64,000 nt of DNA from contig JAOTOL010000431.1 in assembly GCA_034440575.1 (NCBI GenBank), forward strand, positions 1 through 64,000. Reading direction: 5' to 3'. The position numbers and the translations under genes are program-made. Origin of the DNA: Imbricaverruca yamaguchii. Taxonomy: Eukaryota; Arthropoda; Thecostraca; Neoverrucidae. The notes beneath the pieces are model-generated. The model had not been told where the DNA came from. It saw only the letters and a program-made list of their open reading frames with translations, and did not search any database. Positions 1 through 11,060 of the stretch are shown here, in pieces (position 1 is the first letter of the stretch; each line of letters opens with the position of its first letter).

Positions 1-469
1 TCGATCCACTCTTCCTGCTACTAAGGAACAACATATTCCAACCACACCGTGTTCCTTGGCTTGCTTGGTCCTCACTCGTCCATCGCCCCGGTGCGGTGGT
101 AAAAAAATATCTTTGCTCCACCAGGGATGTTCACATCCAGGTATGCGCCACTGCCTACACGCGCGTAGGTGATACATCAAGAACAAACAATACTTTTTTT
201 ATAATACCACTGGCGTTTCAATGCTTCAACGGCCATATTTCACACTTCTTGTCAACTCGAAGCAAAAAAATAGCTGATGAATAGAGATCACCCAAGAAAT
301 TTGGAACCTCCTGCCACATCTACTGAAGCTGTGAACTATGGAAGCCAAAGCGTAATTGTATCACCGTTGCCATTATTGCCTTCGTTCATTTTTATACTAT
401 TTCTCACATACTTCTATAATAATACCATAGAACTAGTACTTTTCTGAGTAAGTACGAACCAGGATATCT
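1..469. other. Unassigned DNA
   Basis: No gene or recognisable repeat was identified. The reading frames here are short and lack family features. Confidence 0.4.
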
Positions 470-830
470 CGGCTCCACCGGAGCCAGAGATTACGTCGTA
501 GACAGCGTAATAATTCACCAAACAGCGTTAGGGCCTTAACACATGCGTTGCAGCCATAAATAAACATACCTGGACCTCTAAAACAATACCCAAGAAGATC
601 TTAAGGCACACAGAGGTCCTTAAGGACGCGCAAAGAAGCCTGAAAAAGAGACTGGGGCCGCAAACGGCAACATGGTTCCACAACGAGCAAAAGCACCGGG
701 CGTTAAATGAAGTCATCGGGATCTTCGAAAACGCCGACACGTGAAAAAAATCATCGGTGCCAGAAAAAGCAGCACACTAAAACGAGGTGTTTCAAAAGCA
801 CTCTACATTCCGGCTGCGCGGAAAGACGCA
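470..830. repeat. Left arm of a diverged inverted-repeat pair
   Basis: Read on the minus strand, this stretch matches 1330-1770 on the plus strand. Shared blocks, in the same order, include ACGTGTC, GGCGTTTT, GAAGATCCCGATG, GGAACCAT, ATGTATGTTTATTT, GCAACGCATG and CCCTAA. The arms are separated by about 500 bases. No transposase is encoded between them. This is most likely a fold-back type non-autonomous element or an inverted duplication. Confidence 0.6.
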
Positions 831-1329
831 GAGGGTCTAACAAAGAACACTGAGGAAGGGCCTCGATTCGACAGCCATTCTGGGAGGATAGCAGCAAATA
901 TATCAGGTGCGTCAAAGCTGAGCGGAATCTGCATTTCATAACTGCCAGAAAATGCAGAACGTCAAATATGGCGCAAGTTCATCATGTGATATTAAGTAGC
1001 AAAAGGCAGAAGGCCTAGCAGAAACCGTAGCATCGTACGAGGTGTTGCGAGTGCGCCGAGTGGGCAAAATGAGAGTGCACGTGCATAGACATTTGCGTCG
1101 TGGCGACCGGGTGATATTATTCTTTTATTCGATTTTGCATTGTTATTATAAAATCTGAATCCCGGCCTGATTTTTCTCGTCCCTGGTGCCACGCCTTGCT
1201 CTCCGCTAGGCTTTTTCAAAATTTTGCTTTGTTTTTCAATGCCCCCCGCAATTCATGAAGGCATGCCTGAAATTGGGAAAATTTACGTGTCAAAAAGATG
1301 AAGTAATATAATTTAAATTTAAGTTGGGG

Positions 1330-1770
1330 TTCAAATGCATTTTATAAACTCCTGCTCGTTGCAGGGGTTTCTTGCTATATATGCACCTAGGATATTTTTA
1401 CGTGTCATGGCGTTTTGAAGATCCCGATGTGCTTATTTCGCCCATGGTCCTTTGTTTGGAGACCATTTTTGCCAATTTGTATTATATATTTATTATTTGT
1501 TTGTTCGATATTTGTTGTTATTTGTTTTGACACAACAACTTTCCATATTTGTTCGATTTGGAACCATATTGCCCCTTTTGTGGTTCCAGCCACTTTCTCA
1601 GAGCCTTGTGCGTTAGCATGGTCCCTGCGTGTCTTAAGAGCTTTCAGTGTACTTTTTCCGAGCTCCATGTATGTTTATTTTAGGCCTGCAACGCATGCTT
1701 TAAGACCCTAATGCTTTTGGGGAATTGTGTGCGTTAGAGCGTCAGTTGTATTTTCGGCCCCCGTTGTGCT
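1330..1770. repeat. Right arm of the diverged inverted-repeat pair
   Basis: Plus-strand counterpart of 470-830. It carries about 100 bases of AT-rich DNA (roughly 1460-1560) that the left arm lacks, which accounts for its greater length. The ORFs in both arms are products of the shared repeat sequence and are not considered genes. Confidence 0.6.
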
Positions 1771-2240
1771 CTTTGGGTCCCGCTGTGTTCATTTGTGGCT
1801 TCTAACGACGTTTGGCGATTTCAAGTTGGTTTTAGGGCTTCGGTGCGATTTCTCACGTGTCCCAGCCTGACTTATTGCTTATGCGATAATCTGGCTTATG
1901 CGATTTTTTCAGGCGCGTGGGTCCGGGTACCCCCGGCACGGTTTCAGGGCTGTTTGGGTTTTTGCATGGAACAGCGTTTGCTTTCTCTCTTAAAGTCCGA
2001 TTTCCGTTTTCAAAAGCGGGTCTGGTTTATGTATTTGTATCCCATCTCGGATTTTTCGAGATTCGGTATGTTTTTCTGCGGCGTACGCGTTTGTGGTATG
2101 CGGTAGTATGTTCTGTTCTCCAGATATATTTTGCTGACCCTGACATTGATGTTTTGGGAATCCTCCTAATCTTAGAGCTCAATGACATTTCGGATACCGA
2201 TCCGGTTGTGATGGGCCTAGGTGTAATTTCAGCAGTATGA
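1735..2240. repeat. Degenerate ~20-bp-period block
   Basis: The sequence falls into loosely similar 19-24-base lines. Each begins with a GGGCC/GGGTCC-like core and ends in a T-rich run, such as GGGTCCCGCTGTGTTCATTT. No two units are identical. The same kind of periodicity recurs at 6060-6950, 62300-62830 and 63540-63980. The overlapping reading frames (1795-2106, 1917-2240) have no recognisable protein features and are attributed to this low-complexity composition. Confidence 0.4.
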
Positions 2241-3990
2241 GTTCATTTTATAAAGGGATGCAAAATAAAACCGTACAATTGGGTGGAGGAGTTAGGGTTG
2301 AAATCTGACGAATCAGGAAAAAATAATTGTTAGATTAAGCCCCTCCACAGGATAATTAAATTGATCACTAATCATTTTCATTTTGATAGGGCCCCTTTGA
2401 CAAAATAGCGGTCGAAATCCCAGGCGCGTGAATTCATTCGCGAATAATTTGTTATTTTAGCTTGTTTGACAGGTGCCTTGCAGCCAGGACCGAATGCTAT
2501 AAAACACCCAAATTCCTAAGATTCCGATCAGAAAAACAATGCAACGCACTTCTAGTTTTCACCTTCGCGAAGTTATCGTCCTAGGACTGAGAAATGATCG
2601 CTTAAGCTTTGTTTGGGGCATCAAGCTGGGTGATAATAAATAACAGTAGTGATGAATCTAGCTATACTCAGTTATTCTTGGACGACATAAAAGTGGGTTG
2701 ATCAAATGAATTATCACATAAGGTATGGCTAAGCATCGCTATCAACCGCAGTATCTAGAGGGCAGCAGGAAGATTCTTTCGTTTGAAAGCATTGTTTTTG
2801 GTTGGTTGTTTTTGACATAGGTATTTATCCACATACTACTTATTCATACCCTGGTATGGCCCAGTTTCAGCGAAAAATAATGATTGTTGCTATTGCGTGT
2901 TGAGTAAATAATGCACCATGCCAAGAACAAACAGTACATTAATATGAAACCATGTTTCCCATTCCCGAACCATACTAGGCCACAAACAGAGCCATTGTGC
3001 TAGATCCCCTAGCACAATGGAAACCCATTTTCGGAGAACAGGATTCCCCCTTTCGACCTTGCCCCCTGGAAGGTTTGGGCAGTCGCTGACTGAGACTCGC
3101 CTTGATGACGAGATCGTGGAGAGAGCGCCAGGGCGACCAACTAGTATCTACGATCACCTCAGTGCCGTTCTCAGAGTCGGGCATCCTCAAGAAGTTGCTC
3201 AACAGTAAAGTTATCTGCAGCTCGAGGAGGTTGCCAGGCAGTGTTCATGCTGAGGGCATGAAGGACGCAGCTTTCGTGTCGCGACAGGTGGGGTCATCAC
3301 CGAATCGGCCCAACAAGATTAACGGGGCTTCCAGAAGCTTTGAAGTGAGCCAACCTGAGTGTATATCTTAGTGATGTATTTTGGCGTAATTTCAGCCACT
3401 TAGAACAAGATATTGGATCCATTCTGCGTATTATTATAATGTCCACATTTACAGTGCGGAATGCTCGCACAACAAACGCGCACTAATAATTATCCAATAT
3501 ATGAGCGCCAGCGGACACAAGCTTATGACGTCATCATGATGTCATCATGAATGACCATTACGTCGATCTTTTAAAACAAGGTACACTAGCACCCATTTGG
3601 GTATGTGCACAATTTGAGCCATCTATCTCGATTGGTTCCCGAGATATTTCGCGTTAGCAAATGGATGAAGCAATTGCTCCCTTGCCTCTATCAGGTATAA
3701 TCTCTGACATTCATGGGTTAGGCAACAATTAAGATAATAAATCTTCCCCATGTGATCCAAATTTGAAGCTCTTTTGACTAAGACCAACATCGCCCCGGTA
3801 ACTAGCATACTTTGTTCGCTATGATTTATGACAAATTTTTCCCTCGTTATCACGGTGTGCGTAGGTGCGGTGATGACGTCGTAGGTGTTTCACTGCGGCT
3901 TCCATTGGTTAACGCTACAAGTGGTTCGCATATCTTAACGAGATAGTCCCTGGCTTTACAATTTTCCACGGTCCAAGCAGGTTCGTCGAG
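2241..3990. other. Unassigned DNA
   Basis: No gene was recognised. It contains a perfect 12-bp-arm hairpin at 2992-3020 and a short cluster of TGACGTCAT / ATGATGTCATC motifs at about 3525-3555. Confidence 0.4.
2992..3020. repeat. Perfect snap-back hairpin, 12-bp arms
   Basis: CCATTGTGCTAG is followed by a 5-base loop and then its exact reverse complement. It is one of about ten such hairpins in the window. Confidence 0.85.
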
Positions 3991-4009
3991 CAATGTTCCT
4001 TCATAGTCA

Positions 4010-4050
4010 CTTTCCACATTGGTCGATGCGCCCTAAACCACAAATAAAAT
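4010..4050 (+). repeat. LINE/SINE 3'-tail-like fragment
   Basis: The segment around GGTCGATGCGCCCTAAA followed by CCACAAATAAA resembles the 3' terminus of the I-like LINE at 51313-51373 (read on the minus strand) and the short insertions at 10098 and 54984. I could not find a target duplication, so whether it is a separate micro-insertion or the end of a longer degraded SINE is unresolved. Confidence 0.45.
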
Positions 4051-4769
4051 CGAGTCGCGAGTACAACCGCGTAAGAGGACACTATCCATCCAATTTCTAA
4101 TTTGGCAAGGTGGGTCCAAACCGGGCCAATCAATAGGACGACGCACACCTACCTTCGTCCGCATTCTCATAGCAAAATGAGCGTATTCGCAGTTCACAAG
4201 CATACGACACTGATGCAGTCGTAAACAGTAAGTGCACACGCGTATCCATCCAGTCCGCCGGTGGGAGGCACTGGCACACGCGTAGCCGGACTATTGGATC
4301 CAAACGTCGGAAGCGATGGGCTGATGCATTTGTAGTGCCAATCATTTCGTTTCGCATAAATGGTGGCTTTTCCTTTGATCACCTTAGTTTTTCTGTACAC
4401 CTTTTCCTGTCTCAGCGCCTTAGATGGGTGTTCTCATATGCTGCGTTGACGTGTGTCGTCCCTGTTGATGGAATAATCTAGTTTGTTGGAATGACGTAAG
4501 TTGTTTTCTTCAAATTGAATGGGGCGAATGGGTTTTGTATGTCATTCTTTTGAATCAACGCTCATATGTCCAATGTCAAACCTTAGCAACATTTGTAGGC
4601 GATGGGAGTGGGGTGGGGGTAAAGAAGAAAGTAAAGAAGTAAAGGAAGTTCCACTCCCGGCTGGCCGCATCTGCGAGCGATGTCATCATCCTGCGTACCC
4701 TCCCCTGGATTCATCCATGCCATAACGACGATTACACTAATGGACTGGGCCCCAGATAAACTCTCACTG

Positions 4770-5165
4770 GCGACGATGCAGGACCTGGGACGCGCGGTTC
4801 CCCAGCGATACAGGATCTGGGGCGTAGCTCCTCAGTGATGCAGGATCCTGGGCGTAGCTCCCCAGTGCTGCGGGATATGTAGCGTAGCTCCCCAGTGCTA
4901 TGATATCTGCAGCGTAGCTCCCCAGTGCTGCGGGTTCTGTGGCGTAGCTCCCAAGTGCTGTAGGACTCGAGTGTAGCTCCCCAGTGCTGCAGAATCTGTG
5001 ACGTAGCTACCCAGTGCTGTAGGACTCGAGTGTAGCTACCCAGTGCTGCAGAATCTGTGACGTAGCTACCCAGTGCTGCAGAATCTGTGGCGTAGCTCCC
5101 TAGTGCTGCATAATTTGTGACGTAGCTCCCTAGTGCTGCAGAATCTGTGGCGTAGCTCCCCAGTG
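4770..5165. repeat. Minisatellite, ~30-bp unit, ~13 copies
   Basis: The unit is about CAGTGCTGCAGAATCTGTGG plus CGTAGCTCCC. Early copies diverge and the later ones are closer to one another. Two sub-types, AGAATCTGTG and AGGACTCGAG, alternate at 4960-5060, which suggests a higher-order duplication. Confidence 0.9.
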
Positions 5166-6059
5166 GCGACGCGTTCGAAACTTTTCGGAACTTCGAATCG
5201 CAAACGCGCTATTTTCACTATATGAAGGCAAATATGAAGCCTCATGCCTGGATCTGCGCGTGGCTCTGGCACTTGCCGACAGCGGAGGCCGCTGACACTG
5301 CCCTGGCTGGCGGGTGACGACACGACCCAGCGTGGGCAGCGCACTCTGCGGTGTCCCGCTTACTATCAACGGTCAGGTCCAGGGCCAGGCTGGCCAACTC
5401 TATATGTACTCGCCACTCTCCCCCTACAGGAAGCCGTGTGCTTTAGTACTTCAGCATTGCGACTACGGGTGTGCGCTGGGTAAAATCGAGGCAGAATGGG
5501 CGTGCCCTCAGCCCCGGCAGATTTCGGCTGGCTTCGGGCCTCGAACAAACATTGGTGCAGATACGACTATCGGAGCTATCCGGCATACCGGGGCGAGCCA
5601 GGCTGACGTCACCGCTCGCGAAGAGACTCAATCGCCACACGGGAGCAGTTGCGGACCCAGGGTTTGGCGAAGGGAGTGCATCCATAATGTTGGTGCTCCA
5701 TGGATTTGAGTGCCTCTAGCATTACATATCTTGTTGACCGGGTCGGAGTGAGCTGTGGAAATGTATGGGGTGTACTTGTGCTAGTACCGCACCATAGCTG
5801 GTGTCAGTCTTCGTGGCGACAGGCCAGTTTGCTGCGCATATTAAGAAAAAAACACCTGCGAAGGATTAATCTTGCTCTTAGCGTGATGCCAGCGATGACT
5901 TCCCCGGGAGTCCTATCCAAAGTTTCGTTGCCCCCTGGACTTTAGTGCCCCTTCTCCCGCTGAGAGGAGGACCGAGGTATGGAATCAGGTATACAGTCTG
6001 AGTCTGAATCTAATTAAATATTGGAGCGTGGTGAGCAGCAAATGTATTATTTAGTTAGT
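5166..6059. other. Unassigned DNA with unsupported ORFs
   Basis: Overlapping frames are open on both strands, the longest being 131 codons at 5314-5709 (+). None shows a domain, signal or repeat that I recognise. I do not call a gene here. Confidence 0.35.
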
Positions 6060-6550
6060 CCTTCATCCGACATACAGGGCCCTAATCAAATGAAAAGGTC
6101 ACGGGCCATCAAAGAGGGCTCCGAGCAGACATGAAAGGCACCTAGGCCAGCGGAGGGACCAAGCCGATATGAAGGACTCTAGACTTACGAAGGGGGCCCC
6201 AAGTCGTTGAAAGTTCTCTCGGCCTTACGGTGTTCTCTCGGCCTTCTCCGTCCAGCAAAGAGGGCCCTTGAGCCAACGAAGAGGGCTCCTGGACAGACGG
6301 AATGACCGCTGACCACTAGGAAAGATCCAGAGCCATTGGAAGGGACCCAAGGCTCTATGACGGGACCTTGGACCGCCAGAGGGGCCCAAACAAACATGAA
6401 GAGCCCTGCAATGACGGAGGGGCCTCGGGTCATTGGAAGAACCATTGACCTGTCGGAGAGGGCCCCTGAGTCAATGACGACGGCTCCTGAACCGTCAAGA
6501 GACCCATACCACTCAAAGAGAGCCCAGTCTGCCAGGGGCCCTTAAAAATA
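6060..6550. repeat. Degenerate ~20-bp-period block, first orientation
   Basis: About 22 loosely related units of 17-21 bases approximate GGGCCCNTGAGCCAACGAAGA, for example AGGGCCCTTGAGCCAACGAAG and AGGGCTCCTGGACAGACGGA. The period is steady but units share only the GGGCC core and the GA-rich end. The following block repeats the theme in reverse-complement orientation. Confidence 0.6.
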
Positions 6551-6559
6551 TGTATGCAC

Positions 6560-6950
6560 CTTAGGCAAATCATGTGTGCGCCCCTGGGTTCCGGGACCCT
6601 TCATATCTGCTGCTCGGGACCATCTCCGGCCGCAAGGGACACTCCGTCGAGTCCGTGACGATCGCCGTCGACTCTAGAGCCCTCTGGTGGTGCAGGGGCC
6701 TTCTTTGCTGATTGAGCCCTTGCCGTGAGCCCGGGAACCCTTCCAACGGCCACTCTGTCGGCCTGAAGGCCCTTCTCGTTGGTCCGGTTCTGACCCCCGG
6801 CGTCTGCCAGCGAGAGCTCTCCTTAAACTCTGAGGCCCCTCTTCATGGGCGTGGGACCATTTCCATCAGCCTGGGGCCCCATTCCATCGGCCCAGCGACC
6901 CCTCACGTCGGATCAGAGGTTCTTCAATTGTGGATATTAGCCCCAGTTGG
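6560..6950. repeat. Degenerate ~20-bp-period block, inverted orientation
   Basis: Units such as GGCCCTTCTCGTTGGTCCGG are reverse-complement versions of those in 6060-6550. The two blocks therefore form a large imperfect inverted repeat built of short tandem units, the architecture known from Foldback elements. No coding sequence lies between them. Confidence 0.55.
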
Positions 6951-7329
6951 CCGAATGGAGCAACATGTTTATTGCGTGCTTCGTCACGACCTATGTAAAG
7001 ACACGTGTTTGACCTCGCCCAAGAGGGAGGGGCATGACCCCATGTCGCCCTGGATCCGTCGCTGGGCGGGACGGCAGGTGGCGTAAATGCGCCACAAACG
7101 TTATCAGCTGACGTGACAGATAAACGTAACCGTACCGTTTTCGCGAGGCCAAGTTTTTGCAGACGACGATCGCAGTGAGTAGTCTATCGATCCGACTAGA
7201 CGCTATGTAACGCCGAATCACGGCCACCCGATTGGTCGATCTCGGATAGCCCCTTCGGCCTGCGCCAACCAACGCTCCGTCTTCGCTCGCTGGCAGACGG
7301 CCAAGTTGGAATCGATTTCTGGCGGACGC

Positions 7330-7940
7330 GTCGGCGCGACGTGACACTGAGGCGACCGACGCGGACTGGCCGCCGCCGCCGCCGCTCCGCACTGACTGCC
7401 GCACGCCCGCTGCGCAATGGCGTTCATGGTGCCCGTGGTGAAGAAGGAGTGGGACATCTACGGCAGCAGCGCCAAGAGCCGCCGCGACCAGCAGCGCAGC
7501 GCCAGCAGCAGCCGCTCGACGTTCGAGGCGGGCCACGCGGCCAGTCGGCACGCGTCGTTCGGCAGCCGGCCGGCCGGCTCGCTGTCGTCGTCGCCGCTGG
7601 TGGACGGCGCGTGGCCGCGCTCCGGCCGCCAAAGCGGCTCCAGCTCGCGCGGCTCGCAGCTGTCGCAGCTGGCAGGCTCGCCGCCGGCGCGCGCCGAGCC
7701 GCTCGCGCGCAGTCAGCCGACGACCGGCGGCGTGTGCGACCCGTCCGCCGCCGGGCCGTCCACCTTCGCCGGCTACCACACGCGCTTCATCGACAAGATG
7801 ATGCGCTCGTTCCACAGGTCGGACGCCTCGCGCAAGTCCTGACCTGCGGCGGCCGGCGTCGTCACAGGCGCCGGCCAACACGTCGACAGGAGCCCCGACG
7901 CCCAGCGATCGGCAGCAGCGAGTCCGGACATCGAGCAACT
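7330..7940. promoter_or_regulatory. CpG-rich segment around the 7417 ORF
   Basis: CpG and GC density rise sharply relative to both flanks, with many CGCC/GCCG steps. In most invertebrate DNA methylated CpG decays, so retention here may mark an active promoter or first exon. This is an inference from composition only. No TATA box or initiator was identified with confidence. Confidence 0.35.
7417..7842 (+). CDS. Possible host gene or first exon, 141 aa, function unknown
   Basis: The ORF starts MAFMVPVVKKEWDIYG and ends SRKS before TGA. It is rich in Ser, Arg, Gly and Ala in the middle (residues ~18-110, probably disordered), with a less biased C-terminus (about 115-135: FAGYHTRFIDKMMRSFHR) that could be an amphipathic helix. 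The N-terminal block looks like a real protein start and vaguely recalls conserved arthropod proteins of unknown function, but I cannot name one. Codon third positions are strongly G/C. The minus strand and the +1 frame are also open across this GC-rich DNA (shadow ORFs 6991-7938 and 7341-7976), so length alone is not evidence. It may be a single-exon gene or the first exon of a longer one. No mobile-element sequence overlaps it. Confidence 0.45.
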   Translation: MAFMVPVVKKEWDIYGSSAKSRRDQQRSASSSRSTFEAGHAASRHASFGSRPAGSLSSSPLVDGAWPRSGRQSGSSSRGSQLSQLAGSPPARAEPLARSQPTTGGVCDPSAAGPSTFAGYHTRFIDKMMRSFHRSDASRKS

Positions 7941-7942
7941 GG

Positions 7943-8384
7943 GAGCAGCGAGTGCCGATGCAGACTCACCCTCTGACGAGTGCGCCGCCGATCTCTCTCA
8001 GGTGATCTTGAACTAGCGCCGCGGCCCTTGTACCGTAACCCCTCTGGGCCGTCGCTCCCTGCGCCGCTGTCTGGGCCGTCATTCGTCCTTGAAACCGTGC
8101 GAACCCACTGCGGAGCTACATGCCAAGTGACGGCCGCCCAGCCTGTTGACATTGGCGCCGCCGGTAATCGAAGCAGTAGCTTCGGGCTACGGCAAATGGA
8201 AGCGCCGAGTTGCGCGAAATGTCTGTGCTCGCGTCGTGTGAAGTATCCGCTCTCACATCGTGTGAAGTGTCTGCGTGTGAAGCCGCGGCCCCTCGTATTG
8301 GGCGAAGTAGCAGTTAGCCAAGCGCCTCTCCAGGTTCTTTTAACTGCAGCGGGTGTGATGAGCGTTGTGTGATGGGTGTGCGGA
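7943..8384. other. GC-rich unassigned DNA 3' of the 7417 ORF
   Basis: No further exon or polyadenylation signal was identified before the minisatellite. It could be 3' UTR or intron of the preceding candidate gene. Confidence 0.3.
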
Positions 8385-8745
8385 TCTGCAGTCAGTACGG
8401 AGGGCACACCCGACACTCGTGGCGGGTGTACGGGCCTGCAGTGGGTACGGAGGGCGCACCCGACACTCGCGGCGGGTGTGCGGGCCTGCAGTGGGTACGG
8501 AGGGCGCACCCGACACTCGTGGCGGGTGTACGGGCCTGCAGTGGGTACGGAGGGCGCACCCGACACTCGCGGCGGGTGTACGGGCCTGCAGTGGGTACGG
8601 AGGGCGCACCCGACACTCGCGGCGGGTGTGTGGGCCTGCAGTGGGTACGGAGGGCGCACCCGACACTCGCGGCGGGTGTGTGGGCCTGCAGTGGGTACGG
8701 AGGGCGCACCCGACACTCGTGGCGGGTGTGTGAGCAGCACACGGT
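8385..8745. repeat. Minisatellite, 50-bp unit, 7 copies
   Basis: CGACACTCG recurs at exactly 50-base steps (8411, 8461, 8511, 8561, 8611, 8661, 8711). Units are nearly identical, differing mainly at CTCGT/CTCGC and GTGTA/GTGTG. As 50 is not a multiple of three, the long ORFs on both strands shift frame with each unit, which marks them as by-products of the repeat. Confidence 0.97.
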
Positions 8746-8877
8746 GCCGTCAGCTACAGCCAAGCACCGCCGTCCGCACTGAATGTTTGCTGAAGCAACC
8801 GATTCTATGGGCATCCGCCAGAAGATGGTTACTTGTTGGTCCCAGAGTTTGCTCTTCCTATCAGTGTGATGTCACTG

Positions 8878-9125
8878 ACCCGTGCTGCAGTCATCCCTGA
8901 GGGGTGTGTTACTCCAGTGGGGTATGTTATTCACCCGTGTAGCGGTCCTCATCGAGGGGTGTTTTACTCCAGTGGGGTGTGTTACTTACCCACGCTGCAG
9001 TCCCCTCCGGGGGTGTGTTACTCCCGCGGGGTGTGTCATTCGCCCGTGCTGCGGTGCTCCCCCAGGGGTGTGCTACTCCAGTGGAGTGTGTCATTCGCCC
9101 GTGCTGCGGTCCTCGAGGGTTATGC
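8878..9125. repeat. Minisatellite, ~55-bp unit, 4.5 copies
   Basis: Units start CCCGTGCTGCGGTC and contain GGGGTGTGTTACTCCAGTGG. Starts lie near 8878, 8933, 8988, 9042 and 9097. They are more diverged than the neighbouring 50-bp array. Confidence 0.9.
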
Positions 9126-10084
9126 CTTCTATGTGTATGCCGGTCAGGGTTTGCCATCGTGTTCATGCGCACATTGCCACTCGGCGGGCTGTGGCGCGGC
9201 CGGGCCCACCAGCAGCCGCGTCCACGTACGGCGGCCTGGCTTTCTGATTAGCAGGAGCGTCGCGACGTTCTGACTGTGGGGGTTAAACTCCATGAGAAAA
9301 ACACAATCACGGTGACCAAAAGGGAACTGGCGACAAAAAAAAATCCCTGGAGTCGTCCGCCCCAAGTTACTTTTGTAGCAGGGGCGCAACAACTTGCTGG
9401 GACTCGGAACACTGTCCGAACGAAAATATGTGGTTGCAGGTGCTAGTCCTCTTTCCATGTTATAATTCAAATGCTACTCTTTTTTCCTTTTTTGGTGCTT
9501 TCAGGCCCATCACTTTACAAAATTACTGGATGCTCTCCTACTTCATAGTTTTGTCAACGACGAGCCCGTCGAAGAAGCTATCAATCCTTTGGTAACGAAC
9601 GATTAATCGGCAGAACAAAGCCGCTGAAAACGGACAGCTAAATTTAAACATTAGCTAACTCGGAAAGGGGGCGTAGTAAGGCGGTGAGGGGTCGCCCAAT
9701 CTGCGAAGTCGGCACGGGTCCTATTGAAATGAAGAGGTGTCATATGTAGTTTGTAGGGTCCTGTGGGGACTGTCGTAGGTCAGAAAGTGGTCGCTAGATT
9801 AGGTTTTACTTTCCTATGTGGTCGAGTAGCTGTAGGGTGGCCGCTTTGAGTCGGATATGGACTGCTGAATTTGAACAATGAAAGAGGGCCAAATTGACTT
9901 CTGCAGGGCGGAGGTCAATCTGGCCTTCTTAAGACGTTTTCAGATTGACCTCGGAACCGTTCGATATACGGAATTGAGATTTGGCCTACCTGCATACAAT
10001 TAAGCGGCGCGTCACACGCGTTGAATTTTAACTTGGTTCGGAATTGGAGCTGGTCCAAATCAGGTTATGCCTCCAACCGAATGG
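9126..10084. other. Unassigned DNA
   Basis: No gene or clear repeat was recognised. Reading frames are short. Confidence 0.4.
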
Positions 10085-10148
10085 CATTATGAGACTGTTA
10101 TATGACCAACATGGTCGATGCGCCCCAAAGCCCCCCATTATGAGACTG
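10085..10148 (+). mobile_element. 38-bp LINE 3'-tail micro-insertion with 13-bp target duplication
   Basis: CATTATGAGACTG occurs at 10085-10097 and again at 10136-10148. Between the two copies lie 38 bases (10098-10135) matching the 3' terminus of the I-like LINE (TATGACC, a short spacer, GTCGATGCGCCCCAAAGCCC). This is the signature of target-primed reverse transcription that stopped after about 40 bases. Confidence 0.8.
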
Positions 10149-11060
10149 GCATACAAATTTATCAGTAATTACTTGATAAAGATGGAGATACATGTGGCAT
10201 ATGTGTTTAGATAAGTGACCACAGGAAAATACAATATAGTGTGGCTGCAATGTGACACTAGGTCGTATGACAGGGTAAAAGCTAAATATGTAAATGTTGA
10301 CATCTAATTTCTCAAATACATTTGTTAAAGAGAACCGCAATGATGTGATATCAAAGTGTTATTCATATCTGTACCAATTCATAATGATACCTCATCCGGT
10401 GTCTTTCAGCCCACTAAAAATTCACCTCAGAAATGCGTATTACTGGTGCGCGACGATCGTCCGTCGGCGACATCAGACGTAAGGAGAGAGGTGGTGCAGG
10501 GGATTTTCGCAGTCGTAGGTGCATTCTTTCCATACAATATCTATGATCGTTATGTCAGACTTTCAATGTAGGCCGAAGGCATGCAAGACACATTGATTAC
10601 CTTTTCAAATGTTAAAACCTGTCTGTAACTTTTGCGCTGGGAGCCCAGCGCAAAAGTTACACTGCACAGGTTAGTTCGGCGTTCGGCTGCTGAATCTTCC
10701 GTGGCGTGCTGCAGACGCGAAATGGCGGATGATTCCAGGAATATAGTTATATAAGACAAATCGCAAAGTAAGAATATTTTAAATACGGCACTGCAAGTAA
10801 CAATGAAATGCACATCTGACAGCACAATAACTTGTCAATTGAACAGAGAAAACAGAGCGTTAAAAACGACGCTTCAGATGAGCTTTGAGGCTCCTCATAC
10901 ATCACTTGCTCTCAATCCGGGGATTGCTTCTTTAGTTCTTTTTTAGTGGACACTACCTCAAAGTGGTGCGAATCCTATATTTACTCGCGTGAATGGTGGA
11001 CGCGTCGAGTAAAAGCAAAACGCAAGACGTCGAGCCTCCAGGCGGTGTACACTGTAAAAA
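10149..11060. other. Unassigned DNA
   Basis: No gene was recognised. Contains the perfect hairpin at 10625-10660. Confidence 0.4.
10625..10660. repeat. Perfect palindrome, 17-bp arms, 2-base loop
   Basis: GTAACTTTTGCGCTGGG is followed by AG and then its exact reverse complement. No poly-T or gene context suggests a terminator. It fits the snap-back duplications seen elsewhere in the window. Confidence 0.9.

Noticed and set aside
5314..5709. 131-codon ORF as a gene
   Set aside because: Three overlapping frames are open on both strands with no recognisable features.
6991..7938. 315-codon minus-strand ORF
   Set aside because: Arg/Ala-rich antisense shadow of CpG-rich DNA overlapping the more credible plus-strand ORF.
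8385..8745. CRISPR array
   Set aside because: Units are contiguous tandem copies without unique spacers, in a eukaryotic context.
7862..8900. Several ORFs of 120-290 codons over the 50-bp array
   Set aside because: Frame rotates with each 50-bp unit. Products of the minisatellite.
10625..10660. Rho-independent terminator
   Set aside because: No poly-T, no upstream gene, eukaryotic context.
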